From the NCBI GenBank assembly GCA_003231035.1, contig QIHU01000807.1, positions 1-7,169 on the forward strand: 7,169 nt of DNA, written 5' to 3'. The position numbers and the translations under genes are program-made. Positions 1 to 5,782 of the stretch are shown one piece after another. The notes under the pieces were generated by a model. That model had not been told where the DNA came from, did not search any database, and saw only the letters and a list, made by a program, of their open reading frames with translations. The stretch comes from Acidobacteriota bacterium. GTDB lineage: Bacteria; Acidobacteriota; Thermoanaerobaculia; Multivoradales; SZUA-115. Within the stretch, counting starts at the first letter, position 1. The number at the start of each line of letters is the position of its first letter.

Positions 1-177
1 CTCCAACGGACTCAGTTGTCCCGACGACCCGCGGCGCCCGCGGTGGTGTCCCCACTCCTCCGTTTCAGCGTTGCGGCTTCTAGCTCGCACTCTCCCTTCC
101 GGGAGTCGGGCGTCGGGCAAGGTTCCGGGTGCCGCATCCGCACAACGGGTGCGGCGCCCGGAACCACCTTGCGAACG
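1..177. other. Non-coding left edge
   Basis: I see no credible gene here. The short reading frames crossing this stretch have no recognisable family and mostly run antisense into the saccharopine dehydrogenase gene. The notable content is the stem-loop at 121-165 and a small CTCCC/GGGAG hairpin near 91-104. I saw no tRNA-like TpsiC arm. Confidence 0.6.
121..165 (-). terminator. Strong stem-loop 3' of saccharopine dehydrogenase gene, candidate terminator
   Basis: Positions 121-136 pair with 150-165, giving a 16-bp stem with one G-T pair and a 13-nt loop (137-149). It begins about 12 nt beyond the stop codon of the minus-strand gene at 178. No real T tract follows on the minus strand (TTGCCCG), so it is not a textbook intrinsic terminator. 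It may act as an mRNA 3'-end stabiliser or a Rho-assisted terminator. The symmetry is seen directly; the role is inferred. Confidence 0.45.
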
Positions 178-1530
178 TCAGGTTACCGTCACCTGCTCGG
201 CGAAGCGAATTCCCTCCACCTCCAGCTCGCGCAGGAGCGGCTTGTAAATACGCCGCTCCACCGGCAGCGCGCAACCCGTGACGGTCAGCTCTCCACGCAG
301 GAGCAAGCGAGCGGCGATGCCCGTGGGTAGACCGACGGTGCGAGACATGGAGGTGATTCCTCCCGCCTCTCCCAGTTCGACCAGGGTTGAGCGGATGGTC
401 TCGCGCCGGTTTTCTTCTCCGGGATAGCGCACCTTGAGGATGTGGTGCAGGATCACCATGTCGCGTTCGGTGGCCGGCAGAGCCAGTTTCTCCTGCAACA
501 GTTGGCTCATCGCTTGTGCCGCGGTGTTGCCGTTGCCGCCGATCTTCGTGGAGGAGAACAGACCTAACCAGCGCAAATTGTTCATCGCCAAGCCGTTAGG
601 GTCGAGGTCGAGCAGGTTGGCCACCCGCACGTCCAGCGGTTCGTCCGCCGGGTCATGGGCCGGCATGAAGGCTTCCACCAAGTCGCTCCAAGCCATTTCG
701 GGCATGTTTGGGATGACCACCGTCTCGTTGGGCAACCCCAAACGAACCACTTGATGCCAGGTTTCACACCAGCCCGGATAGCGCAGGGTACCCCGAACGA
801 GGGTCGTTACCTCGTCCAACTCCAAACTCCTCCGGTAGGAGAGCGAATCCCGGTTTGGGTAGGCATCGAGCGTCCCCACTCCGGCGATCTCGATCGGCCA
901 GGTGGCCTTGAAAATGCGATGCCAGGGAACGATGCGCAGGCGATCGCCGTGCAGGAACTGAGCGCCATCGTGCGCCGCCATCACCACATTGCGCGGGTTC
1001 CAGGTGAGGCCGTAGCGCAGCGGGTTGCAGTCGGCCGATTCCGGCGCTGGAACTCCGCCACCGTAAGACTCGAAGCCTTCGATCACCGCTCCCGCGTCAT
1101 GCAGCCGTTGAATCAGCTCCATGGCCGACATCAAGTCAATTCCCGGATCGAGGCCCAGTTCGGTGAGGATGGCAACCCCATGATCGCTCGCCTCGGTATC
1201 CAGTTGCCGAGTCTCATCGTCGAGGTAGGAGGCCGAGACCATCGACACCCGGGCCGCCAAACAGGCCCGCGCGACCCGCGGCTGCAGCACCGGTGGCATC
1301 AGGCTGACCACGAGGTCAAAGTCGCCCACCAGAGAACTCAGCCCCGACGCATCTCCCGCGTCAACGGTGATCGCTTCACCCGCGGGATGCCCCCCCACCA
1401 AGGCCACCGCTTGGCTTCGGTCTCGGTCGCCGACGGTAAGGTGGTAGTCGTCTCGCGAGGCATGGTCCAGCAGATAGCGAACTAGAAAGGGCGCGGTGCG
1501 GCCGGCGCCCAAGAGCAAGATCTTCTTCAT
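178..1530 (-). CDS. Saccharopine dehydrogenase family protein (LYS9-like)
   Basis: This 450-residue protein has a Rossmann start, MKKILLLGAGRTAPFL, with the GAGxxxxP dinucleotide loop at residues 8-14. The family segment ELGLDPGIDLMSA is at 124-136. A substrate-domain stretch from SYGGG at about 155 to WNPRNVV at about 183 closely resembles the 'SYCGGLPAPE...WSPRGVL' block of saccharopine reductases. The full length fits the family (about 400-450 residues). Such enzymes interconvert saccharopine with aminoadipate semialdehyde and glutamate using NAD(P). In bacteria they serve lysine breakdown or, less often, synthesis, and some family members have other substrates. No lysine-pathway partner is in the window, so the exact reaction is open. 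The ATG at 1530 has an AAAGG about 11 nt upstream, a weak ribosome site. The gene lies 114 bp downstream of the patatin gene on the same strand, so read-through is possible. Confidence 0.9.
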   Translation of the reverse strand: MKKILLLGAGRTAPFLVRYLLDHASRDDYHLTVGDRDRSQAVALVGGHPAGEAITVDAGDASGLSSLVGDFDLVVSLMPPVLQPRVARACLAARVSMVSASYLDDETRQLDTEASDHGVAILTELGLDPGIDLMSAMELIQRLHDAGAVIEGFESYGGGVPAPESADCNPLRYGLTWNPRNVVMAAHDGAQFLHGDRLRIVPWHRIFKATWPIEIAGVGTLDAYPNRDSLSYRRSLELDEVTTLVRGTLRYPGWCETWHQVVRLGLPNETVVIPNMPEMAWSDLVEAFMPAHDPADEPLDVRVANLLDLDPNGLAMNNLRWLGLFSSTKIGGNGNTAAQAMSQLLQEKLALPATERDMVILHHILKVRYPGEENRRETIRSTLVELGEAGGITSMSRTVGLPTGIAARLLLRGELTVTGCALPVERRIYKPLLRELEVEGIRFAEQVTVT

Positions 1531-1533
1531 TGA

Positions 1534-1630
1534 CGGGTTGCCTTTCCCTCACTTCCCGCGCCATCGTCATACCTACGCGGCACTACCAAACGACGGCAAC
1601 CTACCGCGCCAGCGGGCCAGAGGCAACCCG
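1534..1630 (-). repeat. 10-bp inverted repeat in the saccharopine dehydrogenase leader
   Basis: CGGGTTGCCT at 1534-1543 is exactly complementary to AGGCAACCCG at 1621-1630. A third, shorter copy (GGCAACC) lies at 1595-1601. In the minus-strand transcript the start-proximal arm lies next to the AAAGG ribosome site and the ATG at 1530. Pairing with either upstream copy could mask initiation, and the two upstream copies could compete for it. The repeat is seen directly; the regulatory reading is inference. Confidence 0.35.
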
Positions 1631-1644
1631 AGAGACTCCCCCTT

Positions 1645-2871
1645 CTACGAGACCAGAACTTCCAGCCGATCCAGGGCCCGGTCGATCCGCTCCACGATCT
1701 CGTGGCCCTCGGGGGCCACCGCATCCTCACCAACCCCTTCCCACAGGTTGCGTGAGGAATCTTCCAGCAGGTCACGACTCAACTGCGCACCGTGGCCCTC
1801 GAAGATCGGCGCCAGCTCCTCGTAGCGCTCCAAGAGGAACTCCCGTGTAGCCTGGTAGGCATGTTCACAGATCCCGCGGCGCTCTGAGAAACCAAAGATA
1901 TTGGTGAAGAACATCCGGTAGTCATCGCGCCGCGGCTCCAGCAAGACGATGTCCGCGTCAAACCGCTTCTCATAGTGCGAAAGGCCCACATCGAGCCGCG
2001 AGTGGATCAAGGTGCGGAAGGTCTGCGACAAGACGGTGGTCAAGCCACGGTCGATCAAATTGCCCCGTACCATCACTCCTCGCTCGACCGCGCTCACCGT
2101 ATCGACCGGCACGATCGGATTGATGCAGAGGAGAAAATCGGCCCCTCCTTCCAACGCGACCGAGCCGTGCAGCGTCTTGAGGAGGACTCCATCCACGTAG
2201 TAGCGCCCGTCAATTTCCACCGGTGAGTAGAGGCCCGGAAGGGCGGTACTCGCCTGGACCGCTTTCGAGATCGGCACATGGTCGAGCCCCGGCTCACCGA
2301 AACGGACCGCGCGGGCAGCATCGAGGTCGGCGGCAACGACGACCAGGTGACGGTCCAACTCTCGAAAGTCGTCGGTGCGCCCCTTGATGGTGAAGATCTT
2401 CTCCAGGAAGGCGCGGATGGGCTCGTTCTCGAAGACCGAGACCGGCAACGCTCGCCCTAGACGTAAGAGAGACTCGACGAAGGTCACCTCCTTGGGGTGG
2501 GTGGCGTACTGCTGCAAGGCCTCCTTGAGCAATCGTGGCAGCGTCAAGCTACGCTTGGCGAGTTCACGAACGTTTGGAGTCAAGAAGGTCTCGGGGGCGA
2601 AGGGATGTTCGCCCGGTTCCGACTTTACGATCGCCCGCACCATCTGCGCGGTGCTCAGCTGGTTGGCCAGGCAGGAGGCGATAAAGGCCCCAGCACTCAC
2701 CCCAACGTAGATATGAAGATCGTTGAAGTCGACGCCGAGTACGGCCTCGTCCAGCGCCCGCAAGGCGCCGATCTCGTAGATCGCGCCAGCCGGGCCTCCC
2801 CCGGCCAGCGCAATGCCGATCTTGGGCGCCGACTCCGGCACCTTCGATCTCTTCGTACGCGATCGGCTCAT
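1645..2871 (-). CDS. Patatin-like phospholipase family protein
   Basis: This 408-residue serine hydrolase has the patatin Ser-Asp dyad. The glycine-rich oxyanion loop GGGPAG is at 24-29, the nucleophile elbow GVSAG at 57-61 (Ser59), and the catalytic Asp is in YYVDGVL (Asp227-Gly228). The usual Arg/Lys of the GGGx[RK]G loop is Ala28 here. There is no signal peptide or membrane segment, and the N-terminus is basic (SRSRTKRSK), so I infer it is cytosolic or surface-associated. Patatin-family enzymes hydrolyse phospholipid or other acyl esters. The gene starts 21 bp after the phasin stop on the same strand. That suggests one mRNA and action at PHA granules, on the lipid or protein shell or possibly on the polymer ester. 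The ribosome site is weak (CTGGG), which fits dependence on translation of the phasin gene. The family call is firm; the substrate is unknown. Confidence 0.88.
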   Translation of the reverse strand: MSRSRTKRSKVPESAPKIGIALAGGGPAGAIYEIGALRALDEAVLGVDFNDLHIYVGVSAGAFIASCLANQLSTAQMVRAIVKSEPGEHPFAPETFLTPNVRELAKRSLTLPRLLKEALQQYATHPKEVTFVESLLRLGRALPVSVFENEPIRAFLEKIFTIKGRTDDFRELDRHLVVVAADLDAARAVRFGEPGLDHVPISKAVQASTALPGLYSPVEIDGRYYVDGVLLKTLHGSVALEGGADFLLCINPIVPVDTVSAVERGVMVRGNLIDRGLTTVLSQTFRTLIHSRLDVGLSHYEKRFDADIVLLEPRRDDYRMFFTNIFGFSERRGICEHAYQATREFLLERYEELAPIFEGHGAQLSRDLLEDSSRNLWEGVGEDAVAPEGHEIVERIDRALDRLEVLVS

Positions 2872-2892
2872 AGCCCAGTGGACTCGGCCGAC

Positions 2893-3354
2893 TCAGTTGA
2901 CCTTGGCCTTGGCGGTGCGCGCCTTGGCCTTCACACTCTTGGCGGGTGTGCGTCGGGTGGTGGCACCAGCCTTGGTCTTGGCAGGCACCAGCTTCTCCAC
3001 CTTGGAGGCGAGTTCCTCGATCCGCTGAGTCAGCGTCTTGATCTCCTCGCGGCTCGGAACACCGAGGCGATGCAAGGCGGAAGTGACCCGCTCGTCGAGC
3101 CCTTCGCCCAGATCTTCCCAGGCATCCTCAACCTTGCTGACCGTCTTCTTCACACCGCTCTTGACATCCTCGACCGTGCTCTTGACTTCCTCACGGCCCC
3201 GGCTCTCCAGATCTTCGCCGCGATCGACCAAGCTCTTGAACAGTTTTCCACCCTCCTCTTCGGCGGCGGCGAGGGCACCGAGCCCGGCGAGCCAGATCTT
3301 GTGAGCCGAAGTCTTGAGGTCGTGCTGAATATCTTTAACGGATTGCTTTGCCAT
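2893..3354 (-). CDS. Phasin, PHA granule-associated protein (PhaF/PhaI type)
   Basis: The protein has 153 residues. Residues 18-50 (HKIWLAGLGALAAAEEEGGK... through DRGEDLE) are the hallmark opening of the poly(hydroxyalkanoate) granule-associated family, which coats granules with amphipathic helices. Residues 52-90 form a charged heptad-like helix. The family motif LGVPSREEIKTLTQRIEEL lies at 97-115. The tail from about 125 is Lys/Ala/Thr-rich (KAKARTAKAKVN), a short version of the histone H1-like DNA-binding tail of PhaF, so the protein may tether granules to the nucleoid. It is shorter than classical PhaF. The ATG at 3354 has an excellent AAGGAG at 3361-3366, spaced 6 nt. A TGCCGC-N3-GCGGCA palindrome lies just upstream at 3377-3391. 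It is the likely first gene of an operon with the patatin gene. Confidence 0.9.
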   Translation of the reverse strand: MAKQSVKDIQHDLKTSAHKIWLAGLGALAAAEEEGGKLFKSLVDRGEDLESRGREEVKSTVEDVKSGVKKTVSKVEDAWEDLGEGLDERVTSALHRLGVPSREEIKTLTQRIEELASKVEKLVPAKTKAGATTRRTPAKSVKAKARTAKAKVN

Positions 3355-3376
3355 GATGAACTCCTTATCTTGCGCT

Positions 3377-3391
3377 TGCCGCTCCGCGGCA
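3377..3391. promoter_or_regulatory. Putative PhaR operator in front of the phasin gene
   Basis: TGCCGC-TCC-GCGGCA is a perfect 6-3-6 inverted repeat centred about 30 bp upstream of the phasin ATG. It matches the two sites at the phaR promoter and the one before the ArsA-like genes. Assignment to PhaR is inferred from position, shared sequence, and the known role of PhaR as a phasin repressor that binds TGC-rich palindromes in other bacteria. Confidence 0.6.
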
Positions 3392-3406
3392 TTGGCCGCC
3401 GGAGCG
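3380..3406 (-). promoter_or_regulatory. GC-rich hairpin in the phasin leader
   Basis: CGCTCCGCGGC pairs with GCCGC-c-GGAGCG around an ATTG loop: an 11-bp stem with one bulged C. It overlaps the operator at 3377-3391. If the weak GATAAT at 3410-3415 is the -10 box, transcription would start near 3403 and this hairpin would form at the very 5' end of the mRNA, where it could protect a highly expressed phasin transcript. No good -35 box accompanies that -10, so the start site is uncertain. Confidence 0.35.
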
Positions 3407-3516
3407 AAAATTATCCAACCATGCGGACTAACCCGGCCGTTGCGACCTTGGGCTCCTCCGCGAGTTTTGCGATCTCCTGAGAACTGGCGTCCCCAGACCG
3501 AACCAGCCCCACCGAA

Positions 3517-4041
3517 CTAACCGCGGGTGCTCGTCTTGCCACCCTGGCTAGTTCTTTTCGGCGCACTCGCTTCGACCGAGTTCCGGGTCGCGGAATCGAT
3601 CGTATTGGGGTCCAGAGCTTCCCCCTCGGAGGCGCTCTCTTCCAATCGAACCAGGGAACTCTCTAGCTGCTCCAAACGACTGCGCAAGGTAGACATTTCC
3701 TCGCGCGCCCGGCGGACTGGGCTGAAGCGATCGATCGAAGCCTGGACGAATCGGTCGACACTCGACTGGACCTGCTCTACTCCGCTCGACACCGCCCGCT
3801 CGCCAGCTCGAACCAGCTCGTGCAGCAGATCGGTGGGGAGAAAGGAAGTGCCCTTGCGTCCTTCGTCGAGAATAATCTGAGTCAGCGTCTGAGCGGTGAC
3901 ATCGGTCGCGGTGGCATTGTCTTGGACTTTGACCTCTTGGCCATCGCGAATCCACTTCGAGATCTCCTCGAGAGAGACGTAGCGACTCTCTTCCGTGTCG
4001 TAAAGCTTGCGACTTTCGTAGCGCTTGATCAGCCGAATCAT
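3517..4041 (-). CDS. phaR: PHA synthesis regulator, PhaR DNA-binding family
   Basis: The protein has 174 residues. Residues 1-65 (MIRLIKRYESRKLYDTEESR, then YVSLEEISKWIRDG and the VTAQTLTQIILDE segment) are the PHB/PHA accumulation regulator N-domain, which binds DNA and senses PHA polymer or granules. Residues 66-110 continue with the helical part that follows this domain. Residues 111-140 look like a short coiled coil (REEMSTLRSRLEQLESSLVRLEE), and the tail is low-complexity Ser/Lys/Thr. In characterised bacteria PhaR represses phasin genes and itself, and is titrated away by nascent granules. I start at 4041, where GAGGAAAG precedes the ATG. The reading frame is open another 38 codons upstream, but that stretch would cover the promoter and its encoded residues are not family-like. 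Two palindromic operators and a strong promoter lie directly upstream. Phasin follows 162 bp downstream. Confidence 0.92.
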   Translation of the reverse strand: MIRLIKRYESRKLYDTEESRYVSLEEISKWIRDGQEVKVQDNATATDVTAQTLTQIILDEGRKGTSFLPTDLLHELVRAGERAVSSGVEQVQSSVDRFVQASIDRFSPVRRAREEMSTLRSRLEQLESSLVRLEESASEGEALDPNTIDSATRNSVEASAPKRTSQGGKTSTRG

Positions 4042-4123
4042 CGTCTTTCCTCTGTGTTGTGCAAGTCGGTCAGAGCTACCGCGCGGGGCCGAAACTAAGC
4101 TGTACGGCGCCCCGGCCAAGAGA

Positions 4124-4152
4124 AAAATACCGCAGTGCGGCAAAAATGTCAA
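4124..4152 (-). promoter_or_regulatory. phaR promoter
   Basis: On the minus strand, TTGACA (4147-4152) is followed by exactly 17 bp and TATTTT (4124-4129). This is a consensus -35 with a good -10 at optimal spacing. Predicted transcription start is near 4117, giving a leader of about 75 nt to the ATG at 4041. The 17-bp spacer is largely the palindrome at 4128-4142, so a bound protein would block RNA polymerase directly. Confidence 0.75.
4128..4142. promoter_or_regulatory. Putative PhaR operator 1, inside the phaR promoter spacer
   Basis: TACCGC-AGT-GCGGCA is a 6-3-6 inverted repeat with one mismatched position in the arms. It fills the -35/-10 spacer and overlaps the -10 box by 2 bp. Its centre is 31 bp (about three helical turns) from operator 2, so both sites lie on the same face of the DNA. 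Confidence 0.65.
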
Positions 4153-4158
4153 CAATTA

Positions 4159-4173
4159 TTCCGCAGTGCGGCA
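4159..4173. promoter_or_regulatory. Putative PhaR operator 2, upstream of the -35 box
   Basis: TTCCGC-AGT-GCGGCA shares its 13-bp core CCGCAGTGCGGCA with operator 1. It lies just upstream of TTGACA and ends 8 bp before the stop codon of the ArsA-like gene. Equal phasing with operator 1 suggests cooperative binding. Confidence 0.6.
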
Positions 4174-4181
4174 TAAGCGGC

Positions 4182-5258
4182 TCATTCACCGGTCAGGGGG
4201 CTCTCCTCGATCTCGCTCGCGAAGCGTTGGAGCTGATCGAACCCTGTCGGTTCGTGCGCCAACAGGGGCAACGCCAGCAACGGTTGGTCGGCTCCGAGGA
4301 GCTGGCGCAAGGTGGTCAGGCCATGCCGATCGCGCTCTCCTAGCCATTGCATCAGACGAACTCCGGCTCCATCACGGCCAGCGTCGACCTCCGCGTCAGG
4401 CGGTGGATGCATCTGATTGACGATCACCAGAGCCAGCCGATAGCCAGCCTGGCGAAGCCGGCGGGCGAAGAAGAGGCAGTCGGCGATCCGTTCTTCGCCA
4501 GGGCCGGCGACCAACACGAAAGCGGTGGTCGGTGCGCACAGCAGTGCCTTGACCTCCAAGGCTCGCTGGCGGAACCCTTGGTAGAGCGGGCCAAAAGGCT
4601 GGAAGAACTCGGCGATATCGCGCAGCAGGCCGAGCCCCGCGATCTTGTCGAGAACTCGTTCCACCCCCCGGCCCAAGCCGCCAAAGCGTTGCGTCGGCCG
4701 TAGCCGGCCAGCACGATCGAACCACGAGTACTGGGCCACCCGGAGCGCTCCACTGTCGAGGAAGGCGAGGATCCGATCGGGCGCCTCCAGGAAGTCGAGT
4801 GCTTGGCCCGTCGGCGGGGTGTCGAGAATCACCCGGTCGAACCGTCCCTCGCGGTCCACTTCGAACAGGCGCTCCACCGCCATGTACTCGAGAATTCCGG
4901 CGAGACTCCCCGAAAGATGACGGTAGAAGCGGTTGTGCAGAATCCGCTCTCGCGAGGCCCTGTCCGGGGAGTAGCGCTCGATCAGCCGGTCAAAGGTGGA
5001 TCGAGCGTCGAGCAAGCTGGCGTAGAGGCGACCCCCGTCGGCGGACGCCCCCAGAGAGACCTCGGCTTCGCCTTCGCTGGCGCGCTCATCGACTCCCAGG
5101 GTGTCTTTGAGGCGTAGCGAGGGATCGAAGGTCATCACCAACCCCTCCTCGCCGGCCGCGGCGGTGCCCACGCCGAGAGCGGCGGCGATCGTCGTCTTGC
5201 CTACCCCACCGGCGCCGACAACGACCACCAGCCGAGCCCCTTCGAGCGCCGCGATCAC
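4182..5258 (-). CDS. ArsA/Get3-like ATPase (deviant Walker A P-loop NTPase)
   Basis: The protein has 358 residues. The P-loop GAGGVGKTT is at 15-23, the A'-motif-like FDPSLRLKDTLGV at 44-56, and the switch II DTPPTGQALDFL at 146-157, equivalent to DTAPTGH of Get3/ArsA. The signature lysine of the family's GKGGVGKT loop is Ala16, while the catalytic-loop Lys21 is kept. Family members are dimeric ATPases that move membrane proteins (Get3) or metalloid (ArsA). I see no Get3 zinc CxxC and no ArsA metalloid cysteine cluster, so the cargo is unknown. I start at GTG 5258: it overlaps the upstream stop as GTGA, has GGAG 6 nt upstream, and sits 14 residues before the P-loop. A longer ATG start at 5366 would cover the neighbour's C-terminal coding sequence. 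The upstream gene, its likely heteromeric partner, is broken. Confidence 0.85.
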   Translation of the reverse strand: MIAALEGARLVVVVGAGGVGKTTIAAALGVGTAAAGEEGLVMTFDPSLRLKDTLGVDERASEGEAEVSLGASADGGRLYASLLDARSTFDRLIERYSPDRASRERILHNRFYRHLSGSLAGILEYMAVERLFEVDREGRFDRVILDTPPTGQALDFLEAPDRILAFLDSGALRVAQYSWFDRAGRLRPTQRFGGLGRGVERVLDKIAGLGLLRDIAEFFQPFGPLYQGFRQRALEVKALLCAPTTAFVLVAGPGEERIADCLFFARRLRQAGYRLALVIVNQMHPPPDAEVDAGRDGAGVRLMQWLGERDRHGLTTLRQLLGADQPLLALPLLAHEPTGFDQLQRFASEIEESPLTGE

Positions 5259-5600
5259 GGAGCGCTCCAACCGGCATCGGAGACGAGAAGATCGGCCAGT
5301 TGCCGGGCCAACTTCGGGCCACGCTCCACCGGCAGCAAAGGAAGCTCCACCCGCGGGCCGCTCCATTCTCGAGCTAGTCGGGCTAGCTGTTGCTCGTTGA
5401 TCGCCCGGCGTTGGTGCCAGAGGAACAGGGCGGTCCCTGGCGGAGGCTCGCTACCCCCCGAGGGTTCCACCGCGGGATAGAGCTGGTTGACGACCAACAG
5501 ATCCGGCTCCCTCCCCAAGCGCGACTCCAGCTCCCCCCTTGCCGGTCACCACTAGAAAACGGCACTGGGCAAGGTGGTCCAAGACGGCGTGAGTAGGCAT
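5255..5600 (-). pseudogene. Remnant of a second ArsA/Get3-like ATPase with internal deletion and frameshift
   Basis: Translation from ATG 5600 gives MPTHAVLDHLAQCRFLVVTG and then KGG, a typical N-terminus running into a GKGGVGKT P-loop. The family match stops at about 5535. In a different frame, from about 5530 to 5255, there follow 92 residues typical of the C-terminus of the same family: LGREPDLLVVNQLYP, then LWHQRRAI, then PRVELPLLP and a final LARQLADLL. The rest of the P-loop, switch I and switch II are missing, probably half or more of a gene of about 300 codons. The join is at a run of six G (minus strand, 5533-5538); one G fewer would make the two pieces one frame. As written, the N fragment ends at 5451 after 49 residues. 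The stop at 5255 overlaps the next gene's GTG. No clear ribosome site precedes ATG 5600. Confidence 0.75.
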
Positions 5601-5680
5601 TGGAGAGATCAAAAAGAGGGAGATGGAGATCGGAAATTCACCGACCTCGCGCGCCGAGAGGACGGCGTTTTCCGGGCCGC

Positions 5681-5709
5681 AGCATAACCTGCCTGCCGCA
5701 TCGCGGCAA
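5681..5709 (-). promoter_or_regulatory. Candidate promoter of the ArsA-like pair
   Basis: On the minus strand, TTGCCG (5704-5709) and TATGCT (5681-5686) are 17 bp apart, each matching four of six consensus bases. The predicted start is near 5674, about 75 nt before ATG 5600, the same leader length as at phaR. The palindrome at 5694-5708 covers the -35 box and half the spacer, as expected for a repressed promoter. The two boxes alone are weak; the overlap with the operator strengthens the case. Confidence 0.45.
5694..5708. promoter_or_regulatory. Putative PhaR operator in front of the ArsA-like pair
   Basis: TGCCGC-ATC-GCGGCA is a perfect 6-3-6 inverted repeat with the same arms as the phasin site and the same spacing as the two phaR sites. 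It overlaps the candidate promoter at 5681-5709. This links the ATPase genes to the PHA regulon by sequence; binding is not shown. Confidence 0.55.
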
Positions 5710-5782
5710 GAGCCAAGAAAAGGCTTGCCAGCCGATATGCTGCCCAACTCGCCACTCAGCCCCTTAAGCCAAATCGCCATGA

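Larger units (their letters stand above)
5601..5782 (-). other. Leader and promoter region of the ArsA-like gene pair
   Basis: I see no credible gene between the ArsA-like remnant and the thiO remnant. An open frame continues upstream of 5600 to 5786, but its residues resemble no family member. The stretch contains a candidate minus-strand promoter and a palindromic operator (listed separately). The thiO coding match begins abruptly at its right end, so a rearrangement breakpoint probably lies near 5780. Confidence 0.5.

Noticed and set aside
130..145. TGCCGC-ATC-CGCACA as a fifth PhaR-like site
   Set aside because: The left arm matches but the right arm does not, and the bases belong to the longer stem-loop at 121-165.
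655..1485. A 276-codon open frame on the plus strand
   Set aside because: It lies entirely antisense inside the saccharopine dehydrogenase gene and shows no family features. It is a by-product of GC-rich codon use.
1577..1582. GCGGCA half-site before the saccharopine dehydrogenase gene
   Set aside because: The other arm is missing (CATACC), so it is not a palindrome. A lone six-base match is expected by chance.
2497..3480. A 327-codon open frame on the plus strand
   Set aside because: It runs antisense across the start of the patatin gene, the whole phasin gene and the phasin leader. Both opposite-strand proteins have clear family motifs; this frame has none.
4042..4155. N-terminal 38-residue extension of PhaR
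   Set aside because: It would be encoded by the phaR -10 box, spacer and leader. The family domain begins exactly at MIRLIKRYE, which has its own good ribosome site.
5259..5366. ATG start giving a 36-residue longer ArsA-like ATPase
   Set aside because: The extra residues lie over the C-terminal coding sequence of the upstream family member and look unlike the family. The GTG at 5258 has GGAG upstream and a GTGA stop-start overlap.
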